In this document: in pieces, positions 14,401 to 25,438 of the stretch | Layout of the letters: each line of letters opens with the position of its first letter | Position numbering within the stretch: the stretch's first letter is position 1 | Assembly (NCBI RefSeq): GCF_002999335.1 | Contig: NW_020312117.1 | Coordinates: 1 to 64,000, forward strand | Reading direction: 5' to 3' | DNA: 64,000 bases | Source of the DNA: Cyclospora cayetanensis | Taxonomy: Eukaryota > Apicomplexa > Conoidasida > Eucoccidiorida > Eimeriidae | Program-made: the position numbers and the translations under genes | Notes under the pieces: model-generated | The model's database searches: none | What the model saw: only the letters and a program-made list of their open reading frames with translations | What the model was told of the DNA's origin: nothing

Positions 14401-17400
14401 GTCTGGAGGGCCTGTTCGTGGGGAGAGACAGTGACACTGCTGCCCACGGAGCCTGGCAGCGCGGCACTCCTCTTCGTAATAGCACCTAGGAGAGGCTGCA
14501 TGACGCATGCTTGTGTTGGAGTGCTGCAGTCCACAAAAGAGCAGCCGGAATGCTGGCGGACAAACGAGGCGGAGTACAACGGGTTGGTGGCTTTGCGGGT
14601 TAGGACCGACCATCGCCGGGCTCAGGCTCCGTACGGAGAGTTTATCTGCGGCGTACGATCCCGCGAGGCGTCGCATGCTCTTTTTCGATTGACTTTGTCG
14701 AGCGAAAGCAGCAAGCAGGACCCTAGGCTCTTTGAGATCCTGGATATCGACAACGTGACCTTCCTCAGCCTTATTCCCTACTCTCAGTCCTGCCACTACG
14801 AGCATGCAGCGTTCAGCACGGACAAGTCGGGAGGACCCCTGACCCTCAAACTCACTAAGCAGAAGGGCCCGTCACCCGCTGAGACGTGTGTCTTTCCTTG
14901 CCAGTCTGCTCTTACGCCGCTCGCCATCTGCTCAGTACGCATGCATGCATGGCTTCAAGCCCTTATCCCCGATTTCCTGGCCTTCGGCTCTCCAGGGCTG
15001 CGCAGGCAGGCTTTGCTAGTCTGCACTGCGGTACAGTGTCTAGCGGTCTTTTCTATTTGCTTTCCCAACAGCAACAGCACGCGGGATTGACTCAAGTGCC
15101 CCGTCGGGAATCGGCGCTGTGTGTAGCAGCGGCTGCCTGTTCGCTCGCTGCTGCTGTGCGTGTTGTTCCTTTCCTCCTAGGGTCTGCCTTTACCGAATAC
15201 AACTCCGCCGGGGTCGCTCTGCGCCGTTGTTGAGAGCGAAGAGGACGACACGGTCATTCTTCCCCTCCCTCGCCTTATTCCCGATCACTTTTACGCCATC
15301 CGCTTCAGACTTTCTAAGTGGAATACCAGCGTGTAAGCGCCGATTTGCCAAGGGCTTCCATGGGCCGTTCGATAGGGCTCCTTGGCTGGCCTGATTCCTC
15401 GCATTTTCGTGCCGCTTGGCGGCAACCTCCCTGGGGATCTTCTTTGCGGCCTTAGCTTGCAACATTTGGCTTCTTCTTCGGAATATAGATGACGCCGTGC
15501 ATGTTGTTCATTTTAAAGCGTCTGTGCGCATTTGAGTGCAGTTTCTCGCTGCTGCTGCACAGACAGAGCGCTGCCGATGCTCACGTGTCCTCGGTAATGC
15601 TGCATAATGGAGTGCCCTTTTTTGCTCGGCTGCAAGGCGATTGGCACGGGGGTCGGGCCTTCCGCTTTGGAAAGGTGGATGGTAGGGAAGGCTACAAGGC
15701 TCCTCCTATAGCCTCAGAGGCGGGGGAGACTGGAGACCTTTCCTGCACGCTGATGGTCACTCAGGCGCATTTGAAAGACCTCGAAGCTGCAGACAGGTGC
15801 CCTGACAGCCGTCTCACTGGTGTTCTCTAGGGTTTTGAAATGCGGAACTCGTGTGTGGGAGTGGAAAGCTAGTGTTTTGAGAGTTTATGCTGGCTCTACA
15901 AGGCGCTGGCTAGCAAGAGAGTGGGGCTGTAGCCGCCGCCCTTGATGTATGTGTGGGTGGGGATTCTACACGAGCGCGCATCGGGCATGCGCGTGTTGTG
16001 CTCTCTGGAGCTTGCGGAATCGGGCATTTCCAGGATTTTGTTGCTTGCGCTTCAGTCCTTTGGCCTTTCATCTGAGCTTGGTAACGAGCGACACACTGAC
16101 GGATGCCTATGTCTTTCCTCCAGGCGCCACCGTGCCATATACTTTTGACGCCAACCGGCTGACGCCCCTATCGGCGGTCATCCGGCTAGAGCGAAAGCAT
16201 GCGGAGAGCGCCCTTCAGGTGGATCCAGAGAAAGCTGTAGGTCTCTGGAAGATTCTGTTCAGCACTGCAACGAAGGATTCCCCAGTGTCGCTCCAGATCA
16301 CCGCAAGTGTAGGAGCCCTTGCCGATGGCAGCGTGCGGGTGCACAGAAGTCCAAAACTCCAAGTCATTGAATCACGGGCGCAACACCTCATGGACGGGGT
16401 GCATGTCGCCGAGGACATATCTGCGGATCCTTCCGACCCAAACCACAGAAAAATCTTTATCTTCCCGCTTACGTTCAGCTTGGAGCTCGGTGCGACCTAG
16501 AGACACTCGTGTCGTTAGCCTAGATTCCACGTAACTCGAGGATTTAGAATTGCAGCGTCCCCTCTACACTGTTCTAAACGCGGGTGGGTGGCTTCGCTGT
16601 GGTGAGGTCTTGAGGCCGTCTTCCCCTGTGCTTGCGCTTTGCGCCTTGCAGCTGGAGGGGTGCCTGTTGAATCCGCCATGCGGTGCGCAGCGACGCGTTT
16701 CGGAGCTACCTCAGTTCGACTCTTTGCGAATGCAGTAACATGGGGCGACACGGAGGTGCCCAAGGGATTCAAGGCGTTTCCTGCCGAGGCTTACAAACTG
16801 CCCCTACCTGAGGACCCTAGTAAGGCTCGCAGAGCTGGGTGCTGGATCGTTGCTTGCGAGTTCGACATCTAACACCCGGGTGATTTCGAGGCATCGAAAT
16901 TTTGCGTGGTTTGCTTAGGAGGGCGTCGGGAGGGAGGCCGCTACGGGTTTAGAGGTTGGCGTTTGTGAGCGATTGTTCAGGCTCCATCTACTGGCCGGCG
17001 GCTTCTCAACGAAGCATTCCGTCCGTAAGTGTACTCGAGATGCTAGAGCAGGGAGAGGGTTCTACTCAGCTGGGACTAGAAGCTGCCTACGTTATCGTCG
17101 CGGAGGGCTTTAATTCCACACATGCCGCCAATCCCGTGGCGCCTGACCCCGAGAATAGAGGCCCTTCTCTTCCAGAAACGAAAGCACCAAACACAGCAGC
17201 AGCAGCTCAGGCGGCAGCAGCAACGCCCACGGACGCGCAGTACGACAAGTTCTCCATCACGTGCAGCTTTCTTCGGCATGCTATACCGCTCGCCATCGGC
17301 GAACCCGCAGAGGGCTTTCTTGGTCCCGAAGAGGAAAGGTTGTTTGTCTTGCAGGTCTTAAACTTATCCAAAGACATCATTTTGACGCTAACGAGTAGGC

Positions 17401-20400
17401 GCAAGCCCTCCGCACTGTCTGCGACACGCGTAAATTTAGCTTAGCGGGGGCACCAGCAGCAGCAGCAGGCTGTACATTTAGGGCCAGATGCCGTGTTCAC
17501 TGCTATGTTCTGTGGAGCGTATGCTCATTCTGCTGCTGCTGCCCTTCTGCCGCGTGATTCTTGAGGGAACAACGCTTTGAGTTTGGAGTTTATGTGCGGT
17601 GTCTGTGCAGGTGGCGCAGTCGGCGATGCAGGGATGTACGTTGGTGCACGGCGAGACGTATCAAACCGCCACCCCGAAACAGTGTTGTTTTATTCGGATG
17701 ACATTGGAGATGATCTGGTGTATATTTCGCGTGGCAGCCCCCTCTTTAGGAAGCACTGCAACAGACGGGTTGTTGAGGCCCATGGGGCATGCACCTTTTA
17801 CGTACTTGTCACGGCTGCACAGCCTAGCAAGTTCACCCTTACGGCAGACATTGATGAGGACGAGGTTACCTTTATCCCACTGGGTAGATCGATCAGTGGA
17901 GTCTTGCAACCCAAGAGGCACAAGACCTTTGTCTTCGCCAACCTCAAGCAGCAATTCGACTACCGAGTCACGCGTGCGTTGAGGGCTTTGGGTTTGGAAA
18001 CTGTTGCCGCAAGCATGCCCACTGCACTTTCTTCGACGCACAAAGGGCAGGAATCCCTAGCCTTTCTTATAGAGTTTTTCTTAAGACATGTGCCTTCGTG
18101 TCACTTCCGGTGTGTGTCTCCTTTCGCTTCGGCTCCTGACCTGCCGCCCTAGGCCTGCCACTAAGGACTCATTTAGTTCCTTTGCTGTCATGCAGTGTCT
18201 ATTTTATGCTGCTCCGCCTGCTTGAGGTGCTGGCAGCGGACAGACATGCCACCGTTCTGTTCTTCCACGTGCGTGCTCAGCGGGGTTCTTGTTTTTGAGC
18301 CTCTTCTCTAGGACCTTCAGCTCTGCCCTTGTTGGCGGGGATTTTTGTTGCATTTGCGTGCAGTGAATGTGGAGAGTGGGGCTGATGCTTTTGTGGCCGT
18401 TGAGAAGGCAGCAAACCTTCGGGATTTAACACCTTTGAGTGAGGGGTCGGCCCAGTGGTGGACGGACGGATTGGCTTCTCCGGATATAAAAATCCATCAT
18501 ACAAAGGTAGCCCTTCAGCAGAGGGCGCTCTCTTGTACGTTCCCCGACTCACAGGCGGAGGTTGCTGTTACAGAGCAGGTATCTCAGGCGACGAAAGTAT
18601 CTCAGGCGCTTGACCTCTGTGTCTTGAGAATTGATGTTGCGTCCCCGGTGCCGCAACCCTTTTCCATAACGCTGGATGGCAGTCACTCCTCCGCTATTCC
18701 TGTCACACCCATCGCTTCCGGAGCTCCTGTGCGAGGTGTCCTTCACCGGGGAAGTACTGACTACTTTCGAATAGACCTGCATCCAACATTGATCGAAACT
18801 GATGAGGACGCTGCCCTAAAGATAGCCCTCGAGAGTACAGGTTGTGGAGTTTCGCTCTCGCTGCGATGGCCAGATGGGGAGGTGAAAGCCTGGCCTTATC
18901 CGGATAATCGACAGATCATTGTAACTCGAAGGGCTAGGCCGTGGACGGAGGGCTTCTTTCTTCTTCTTGTACGTGGTTGCGTACCACCCCTGTGCTCCGG
19001 CTCTCTTGTCATGTCTACTCTCGCGCTGTGCTTGTTTGCCTCTTCTTGCCGCCCTGTCGGTTATGCTCGGAAGTTTGTGGTCTCTTGGCCTTTCAAGGCG
19101 AATATATATAGCCCTGTTGCTCCCATCAAAGCTGTGCGTGTCTCTGTGATTCCACATGTCTACGCCGGCCTTCCTCTAGCACTTTCTTCAGCCCTCGCCT
19201 TGCCGCCCCCAGCTTTCCCCTCCTTCCGTCGTCTCCCTTGCATCCTGCCGTTTTCAGGTGCATGCGCCTTCGCTGGAGAGTGCTGAGATGTGTTCTTACG
19301 AGCTGCTCGCAAAAATAGAAGCTTCTGCCTCCGAGTCACCCCCCGCGCGAGTGTTGCGGACGGGTTTCCCAGTGCGCGGAACAATCCGCGCGGGCATCCC
19401 CGAGCGATTTGTCTGGAGCCCCTCTGTAGTTTCTGAAAAAGCAGACGCCTTCGCGAACGAGCTTTTGACGCTACGGGCGACCTCAGTCACTCACTCCATT
19501 GACGTCTACGCCGCCAGACTCCAACCCGAGCAAGGTTTCCCGCAGCAACCACCTCCGGGATCCGATCCTCCTCCGGGAGTCTTTAAGCTCCAGCCCTACA
19601 GCGACGACCCCAATACACTTTATCTCAACATCGGTAAGGCCCTGCTGCTGGACGCAGGGGCATCGACGCTGCCGAAGGAGTTTTGAGTCAGACCAACGCA
19701 AAGTGCATGCATTACTGGCGAGCGGACACGCGTCAATCAGACATTTGCGGCACGGCAACTTGCTTTCGAGTGTGTGGCTTGTGGCTTTGCATAGGTCACG
19801 CGTGGGCTCTTGTGGGAAGTGAAGACTTTGAGACGGCCTGTGCTCCCAGCAACCTTAGGGAGGCGAAGGGGCTGAAGGGCGGCATGTCGGATGAAGACGG
19901 GCCCCTTCAATCTGTGGCAAGCTGCCAGCTACTTATTTCTGTCTTTGATAGACACGCACAGGGTACATTTGCGCGCCTCCAAAACTGCAGCTCTTGAGAA
20001 CCCCGTATCTTCCATGCACTCTTTGTGAGATGAGGGACATACTGGCGGTCGCCCATGTGTCCCACTGGTGCACTGTGCATTTTCGTTTTGTGAGGCGTGT
20101 ATGCGAGCGGCTCCGGTTTGTCTCATTTGCGCGCAGAGCAAGACATGCCTCGAGACGTGGACTTTACATTAGTTGCGACTTCGCGGTTGAAGGATTATTT
20201 TATCCAATGCGCCTTTGAGGAACCCCTGGATTTGGTGTTGCAAATGTTTCTACAGACTAATGGAGTTAAAGTATTGCTGCTGTCTCTCGACAACGTCTCC
20301 GCAGATGTCTCTCTCAGGCTCACATCCAGCGATGCAAAGCTCATCAAGGAGATGAGCGCTTGGTTGGACTACAGCGAAAGCCTTCTAAGTGACCCCAGTG

Positions 20401-23400
20401 GGACTTTCACACACTTTTATTGCTGCTAATGCTATCCCTGCCGGTGCTACCCTGCCCACCTCTGGGGTGCTGTGAGATATTTATGCGCTACGTGCACGTG
20501 CGTGCGTGCACTTGTTCCTTGAAGATACGGGAAGACTACTTTTTCTTTCGTGGCTGCTTAACTTGACGCCGCTGGTTTGCTTTGCTGGCGAGCACACGGC
20601 TGTGCATTTCTTGCACGTGCGCTTCGGCACTTGCGTGCTGCCATGCATGCAGGCCCCTACTCGGAAAAGCGCTGTGTGCTGCCTGACCGGTCTGAGATGT
20701 GCTGGAAAGGGAAGAGCTATTTGTTAGGGGACCAGGGGATTACGGATATCGACATCTTGGCAGAACGCAGGGCCGTGCATCTTAGAAGGCTTCTCTATGT
20801 TGTCATACGTGTGGAGACCAAGATAAGCCCGGTGAGAAGGGTGTATGCTCTTGTTCTAGCCAGGGCATATTGAATCTCACTTGCGAATCCACAGCTTTCT
20901 CGTCCTGTCCCGTATCCGACTCATGGCTTGTGTTTCTCTGGTATTGCCCAACAACGTGCCTCTTCCTCCAGGATAATGATATAAATCGCTACATCTGTGA
21001 CTCGAGTGTTTTACTGGAGCGTGACGGCCTCCTGTACCCGCCATTGCATGATGAATGTGCGCTGTGGGTGCCTTTTCCGACAGGGCCACGAGCCGCTGCT
21101 GCAGTTCGTTGCCAGGCAGCAAGGCAACTTTATTCCTCTGCGCGATAATCACGATGAAGCGGTTTATTCCGTAGAGGCCAAAGCTCCAAAGTTTTTCTCC
21201 TTTGAAACCACGTGGGTTGTTGCTGCCTGCGCTTCAGCCGCGCCAGTCGCGACAGGACTAAGCGGGGGTTGGGCAGGGGGTAGGTTGGGGGCTTCGGCTG
21301 CCTTATGCCATCTTTCCGTGGGGTGTTCATATCGCATTTCTTGCGTCCTTGTAGACCAATATATATGTAGCAGGGTGTCCGTTTGACCACTTCATGTGCT
21401 GCTGCGCAAGCTTCAGCTTTTATTGAGCTGGCGAGTGTGCATACCGCTGTGCATCTGAAACTCTGCTGATTTTGTCTGGAGGTCTAGGCGTGTGCCTGTG
21501 CCATCGTCTCTCTGCCCGTTTCAGTTGCTCTCTCGGAGTTTCTAGATATGCATCGTTTCCAGATCCATTGCTTCCCGTTGCTGTAGTCGCCTGCCCCTTG
21601 GACCCTATCGAACGCCGTCCGTGTAAGTGAGGGTGCTGCAGGGTTGCGGGTGGCTATTTGATCGTGAGCCTGGATGTCGATATACGAAGCGTGTCGTACG
21701 AGCAACATGGGCGCTTTAAGAAAGCGGCTCAAGATATGCTGCAGTCCCTCAGCGTATTCGTGCAGTCGTGCAACAACGAGACGTTTGGCAGGAGCATGTG
21801 GAGTTCTAATTTAAGACCCTCAGCCAGCCTTTACACCGACACAGCATACCTTAACGAATATAACCAACTTGTCGCAGTCGTGGAAAACAATATGCACCAG
21901 TACAACAGCCCGGTTTGCCAATACAGGATAGGGGTCTATTCCACCTCCCCCTCCCCTGTCTTCTTTAGGATGAGGGCCTCTCTGCAGCACCAGTCAACAG
22001 CCCGCGTACTCCCTTTGGGCCTCCCCATGCTAGGCTACATCTCGCGCAAGCCCCAGATGAAGCTCCGGAGGGCTGGATCATCGGCCTTCATGTTTATCGC
22101 TGACTACTTTGCCATTCGAGTGTGGAAGCCAGCTAACAAGTCTGAGAGGCTCCTACTGTCAGTGCAGGTGAGACCAGGGTTAAGGGGCATACGCATGGAT
22201 TCAGAAAGACTAGTACAGCTAGATAGGAGAACACAAGGTGGTGCAGATGGCAGGAGTCTGAGCAGAGGGAAAGAGACGATGATAGGCAGCCAGAAAGCGC
22301 GCGAAGCTCCTGCTCCGCTAGGCCGGGCTGCGGCTCAACCCATCCCTCTCAAAGTGTATATGGACATTTCTTCATGATACGAGTCCTTGTATTATAATGG
22401 ACTTAATGTCTATGTATATGTGCGTGTCTCTGAGAACTTTGACGGAACCATCAGTATACTCCCTTTGGCCCCGTTATGTTTCTGTGTCCGTTGCCTTGTG
22501 CCGGTCCAAGCCCACCAGGGCGAAGGTCCTCTATTTTTGCCAGTAGTTTTGTGGCTTTTTTATGATAGTCAGAACACTAGTTAGCTTCACAAGAGTGTAT
22601 TAGCTTGTTCCTGTGTTGATCGGCGGCTTCCTCAGGCATGCAGCGGCGGAGTCGGTTTTGGCTGGGGTACCAATAAAGTGCAGGTGCGCATCCAGGCGGA
22701 GAAAAATCCTTGGTTTCTAGGTACTCTCAAGAGCATTGAAAGGTCTCAAACGCAGGAGATTCTGGCCAAGCAGGGCCTTATTAGCTTGGTAAGATCAGGG
22801 TCCCTTGTTGATGCCGCCTAGGTGCAGGTAGTGAGCAAGGATTCGCGGTGTGCAAATATCGGTGGCTGCCTTTTGGACCATCTCCCCGAAGTAGTCTTGT
22901 TTGCTGACGTGACGGATTGGCTGAGTGCCAGACAGGACAGCTATGCTTGCAGTTCCGATTTAAGGTATCCACCGTTACTGAGCCCAAACCGCCCCTCCGT
23001 GAAGCTACCTTGGGCTTCATTATACGCCACCTTCTAGGTCTCTTCCCTGGTGTGTTGCGCATAGGTCGTCCCGAGCTCGAGTTTGAACTATGTGGGTGCC
23101 TCCGTGAGGGCGGCGAGTCACTACCGTTCCGAAGGGTTTACTGGGGGGAAGAGCTCCAGCTTTTCCATCCGCATTGACCCTCTTGACTCTGTCATATGCC
23201 TGGGAGCGGAAAACATTGATGTGAACTGGAGGTTGCGCACTGCCACTTGGCTGCCTCGCCTGTGGGGAGAAGAATCCAAACGACTCACTGCTGATATCTG
23301 GTGGAGTCCTCTTATGGCGGTACCTGCGGTGGAGACGGTTATTGAAAGCAGCAGGTGCGGCATTCTAGTGCCACGAAGGCCTGGAGATTCTGTTGTATGC

Positions 23401-24307
23401 ATCCGTGAGGCAGCCGATCTCGAAATGTGTTTGATCCGACTGTTGTCGGAGAGGAAAACGAGGAGTGCGTAGACTGCCAATAGGTGGTGCGAAAGAGGAT
23501 TTGAGACAGGGGTCATAAGCCTTGCGCACTGCTGCTGTCTCTCTTTCCTGCGGCTGCAGCGACTCAGGGGACTGGGGGTGCGCATCGCACGACGTCGCGG
23601 TGCGGGGATCGGCGGTGCCTCCTGACTCGGTAGAATACGAGCTCTTTGTGGCGAAGACAGACAAGGTTCAAGGCAATTGGCTGTCAAGCTGTGGGATGTA
23701 TCAAGACACTTTTCTCTTGGGAGCGGCCGAGAAGATCAGCATTCCAGAAGGCGTTCTTGCCTACTCTTTGGACCTCGACTTTGAGAGCGGTTCTGGTTAC
23801 AGGTCAGTGGGCCTTTGCTCTGTGTGCACCGGTTGTTCAGCATTCAACTGTGAGCACTCCACATCAGGAGGCTGAAAAACAGGCACCCTTTTCCACGTGA
23901 TGATGGAAAATAGGGGCCCGCAGCCCTCTTGTGCACAGAGTTTTCAGGTACGGCGATGAAGGGCGGAGGGAGACGGTTTCTGATTGCGGAGGGGACTTAT
24001 GGGGCGGTATATGTGTCGCAGGATCGGATTAGTGGCCAAATACGTAATCCCTGGAACAGCTGGAGTGGCGCAGCCGTTTGCATACCGCTTTTCAGAAATC
24101 CCCCCCGACGTGCAAAACCAGGGTTTCAGGGCTGGAAGCGTCTCCATTGTCGTCCTGCTTATTGTCCTCGCAGTTATTGTAGTCCTGGTGTGCAAGCTTT
24201 TCAGACGAGGGCCAGCAGTTGCACACGTTTTCCAGGGGATACTGTCTACCAGCAGGATGAAGACTTTCTCTAGGGCTGGCAAGTCAAGTCTATCCTACAC
24301 TAACTGA
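10732..24307 (+). CDS. Giant multi-exon type I membrane protein with repeated beta-sandwich-like modules
   Basis: I infer one gene from continuous same-strand exons between a signal peptide and a single transmembrane helix. Exon 1 (10732-11922) codes MQQQLLLLRRG, a Leu run typical of a signal peptide, a Pro/Ala/Thr-rich stretch and two poly-Gln tracts, then ends at GTAAGT. Exons 2-6 join in phase: 12191-12379, 12575-12838, 13013-13165, 13394-13625 and 13844 to about 14030. Further exons are approximate: 14150-14900, 15545-15810, 16090-16490, 16640-16870, 16980-17440, 17620-18010, 18360-18965, 19260-19680, 20130-20400, 20650-20830, 21060-21210, 21660-22167, 22640-22790, 22822-22960, 23075-23465, 23560-23800 and 24000-24307. 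A motif of the form G-x-P/S-V/I-x-G-V/T-x-x-x-G followed by F/Y-x-F recurs, e.g. GRSISGVLQPKRHKTFVF near 17884, SGAPVRGVLHRGSTDYFRI near 18718 and GFPVRGTIRAG near 19363. It resembles bacterial PPC (pre-peptidase C-terminal) beta-sandwich domains; that likeness is inference. The last exon has a helix (SIVVLLIVLAVIVVLVCKLF) and a basic 30-odd-residue tail. Cell-surface or secretory-organelle placement is likely. It could instead be two genes; transcript data would decide. Confidence 0.6.
11159..11483 (+). repeat. CAG/CAA trinucleotide repeats coding poly-glutamine
   Basis: Runs of CAG mixed with CAA, purest at about 11370-11402 and 11449-11481, lie inside exon 1 of the giant gene and code Gln tracts of ten or more residues. 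The same repeats are open in other frames as Cys, Ala, Ser or Leu runs, which creates spurious ORFs on both strands. Homopolymeric amino-acid repeats of this kind are a known feature of Eimeria proteomes. Confidence 0.9.
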
Positions 24308-25438
24308 TGCAAACTCCCGGGTCTCATACGTCGGTATCCCTGCGCTCGTAGACGTCCGCCCTTCCCATTGGTTTTGCCTATGTTGTCTACATTCATGCTT
24401 ACGCAATGCCGCGGATGCATGTTGCTGCCACATTCCTGACTTGCGATTGAGTGGTGTGGTGTTTCAGCATCACGTTTGCCGTCGGATGGCCTGGAGCTAA
24501 CTCGGACGGTAAATTCATCATATGGCCCCGTACCCATCACGATTGGCTGCGTAGATGAAGGCCCTATGCACGAAGGAGACCCAGTTGACGTTACAGCCAG
24601 GGTAGCGGATCTCCCAGGGATGGGAGAAACGCCGTGGCTTTTTTGTGATCGCTCATGAGATGTGGGCGTCTAGAAAGTAATTGTTGCGGTTACTTTTTCA
24701 ATACATAGCCCCTTTCAGTACATTTACGGCTCTTTGGAATGCACCGCAAGAGAGGCTGGAGCATGCGCGCTCCACTGCAGGGTTTTTAGCTGCGGGAAAA
24801 AGTGGCTGGTGCGACATCTGCATCAGATGAGGAACCACTTCCGTGCTAGATGAACAAAAAGGTCTATCTTGCTAGTGTTGGAGCTGTTAGAGGATATCGG
24901 TTCATCGTGTTTGTTCCTTTTTAAGCTTCCAACATTAGCATGCTGAATATTGTACCCACTGCTCAAGGGGAGCAATGAAATGAAGCAGCGTGCACCTTCC
25001 TAGGCTAGGTAGTGGGAACAGGAGCGACTGGTCTAGATACCTTCAGTGGGTCAGTGCTAACGTAAAAGTGCACACTCACGAAATCTATTTGCTGCAATTC
25101 CTGCTCACTTGTATCTTATTAGGTAAGAAGAATACAACAATATCCCAAGGTCGTGAATTTGATTGCTACAGTGTATCCACAGCTCCAAAGAGCTGCACCC
25201 TCAGCCAGTTCAACTTTTTAAAGATGTAATTAGGGCTTTGTGAGCTTATAGAGGCCAGGTGTATCACAGGAAAGACTAGTTTTCTTTTGAATATGCACTT
25301 ATTTTGAAATTAGGGGTGAATCCGGAGTACTGATAGCTGACAGACGAAGGTCCGCTCTACCAGAAAGCCTTGTACTACTAATCATTTCATGAAAAAGCTA
25401 GAAAAAAGAACTCCACGCTAACTAAAAGGGCAAGAATA
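24308..25438. other. Intergenic; one exon-like fragment
   Basis: Sits between the giant gene and the topoisomerase gene. At about 24470-24560, after a TTTCAG acceptor, a short + frame reads ITFAVGWPGANSDGKFIIW and resembles the W-P strand of the upstream ectodomain modules (VSLSLRWPDGEVKAW). It may be a stray duplicated exon. The rest, 24660-25430, is AT-richer and shows no gene. Confidence 0.35.
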
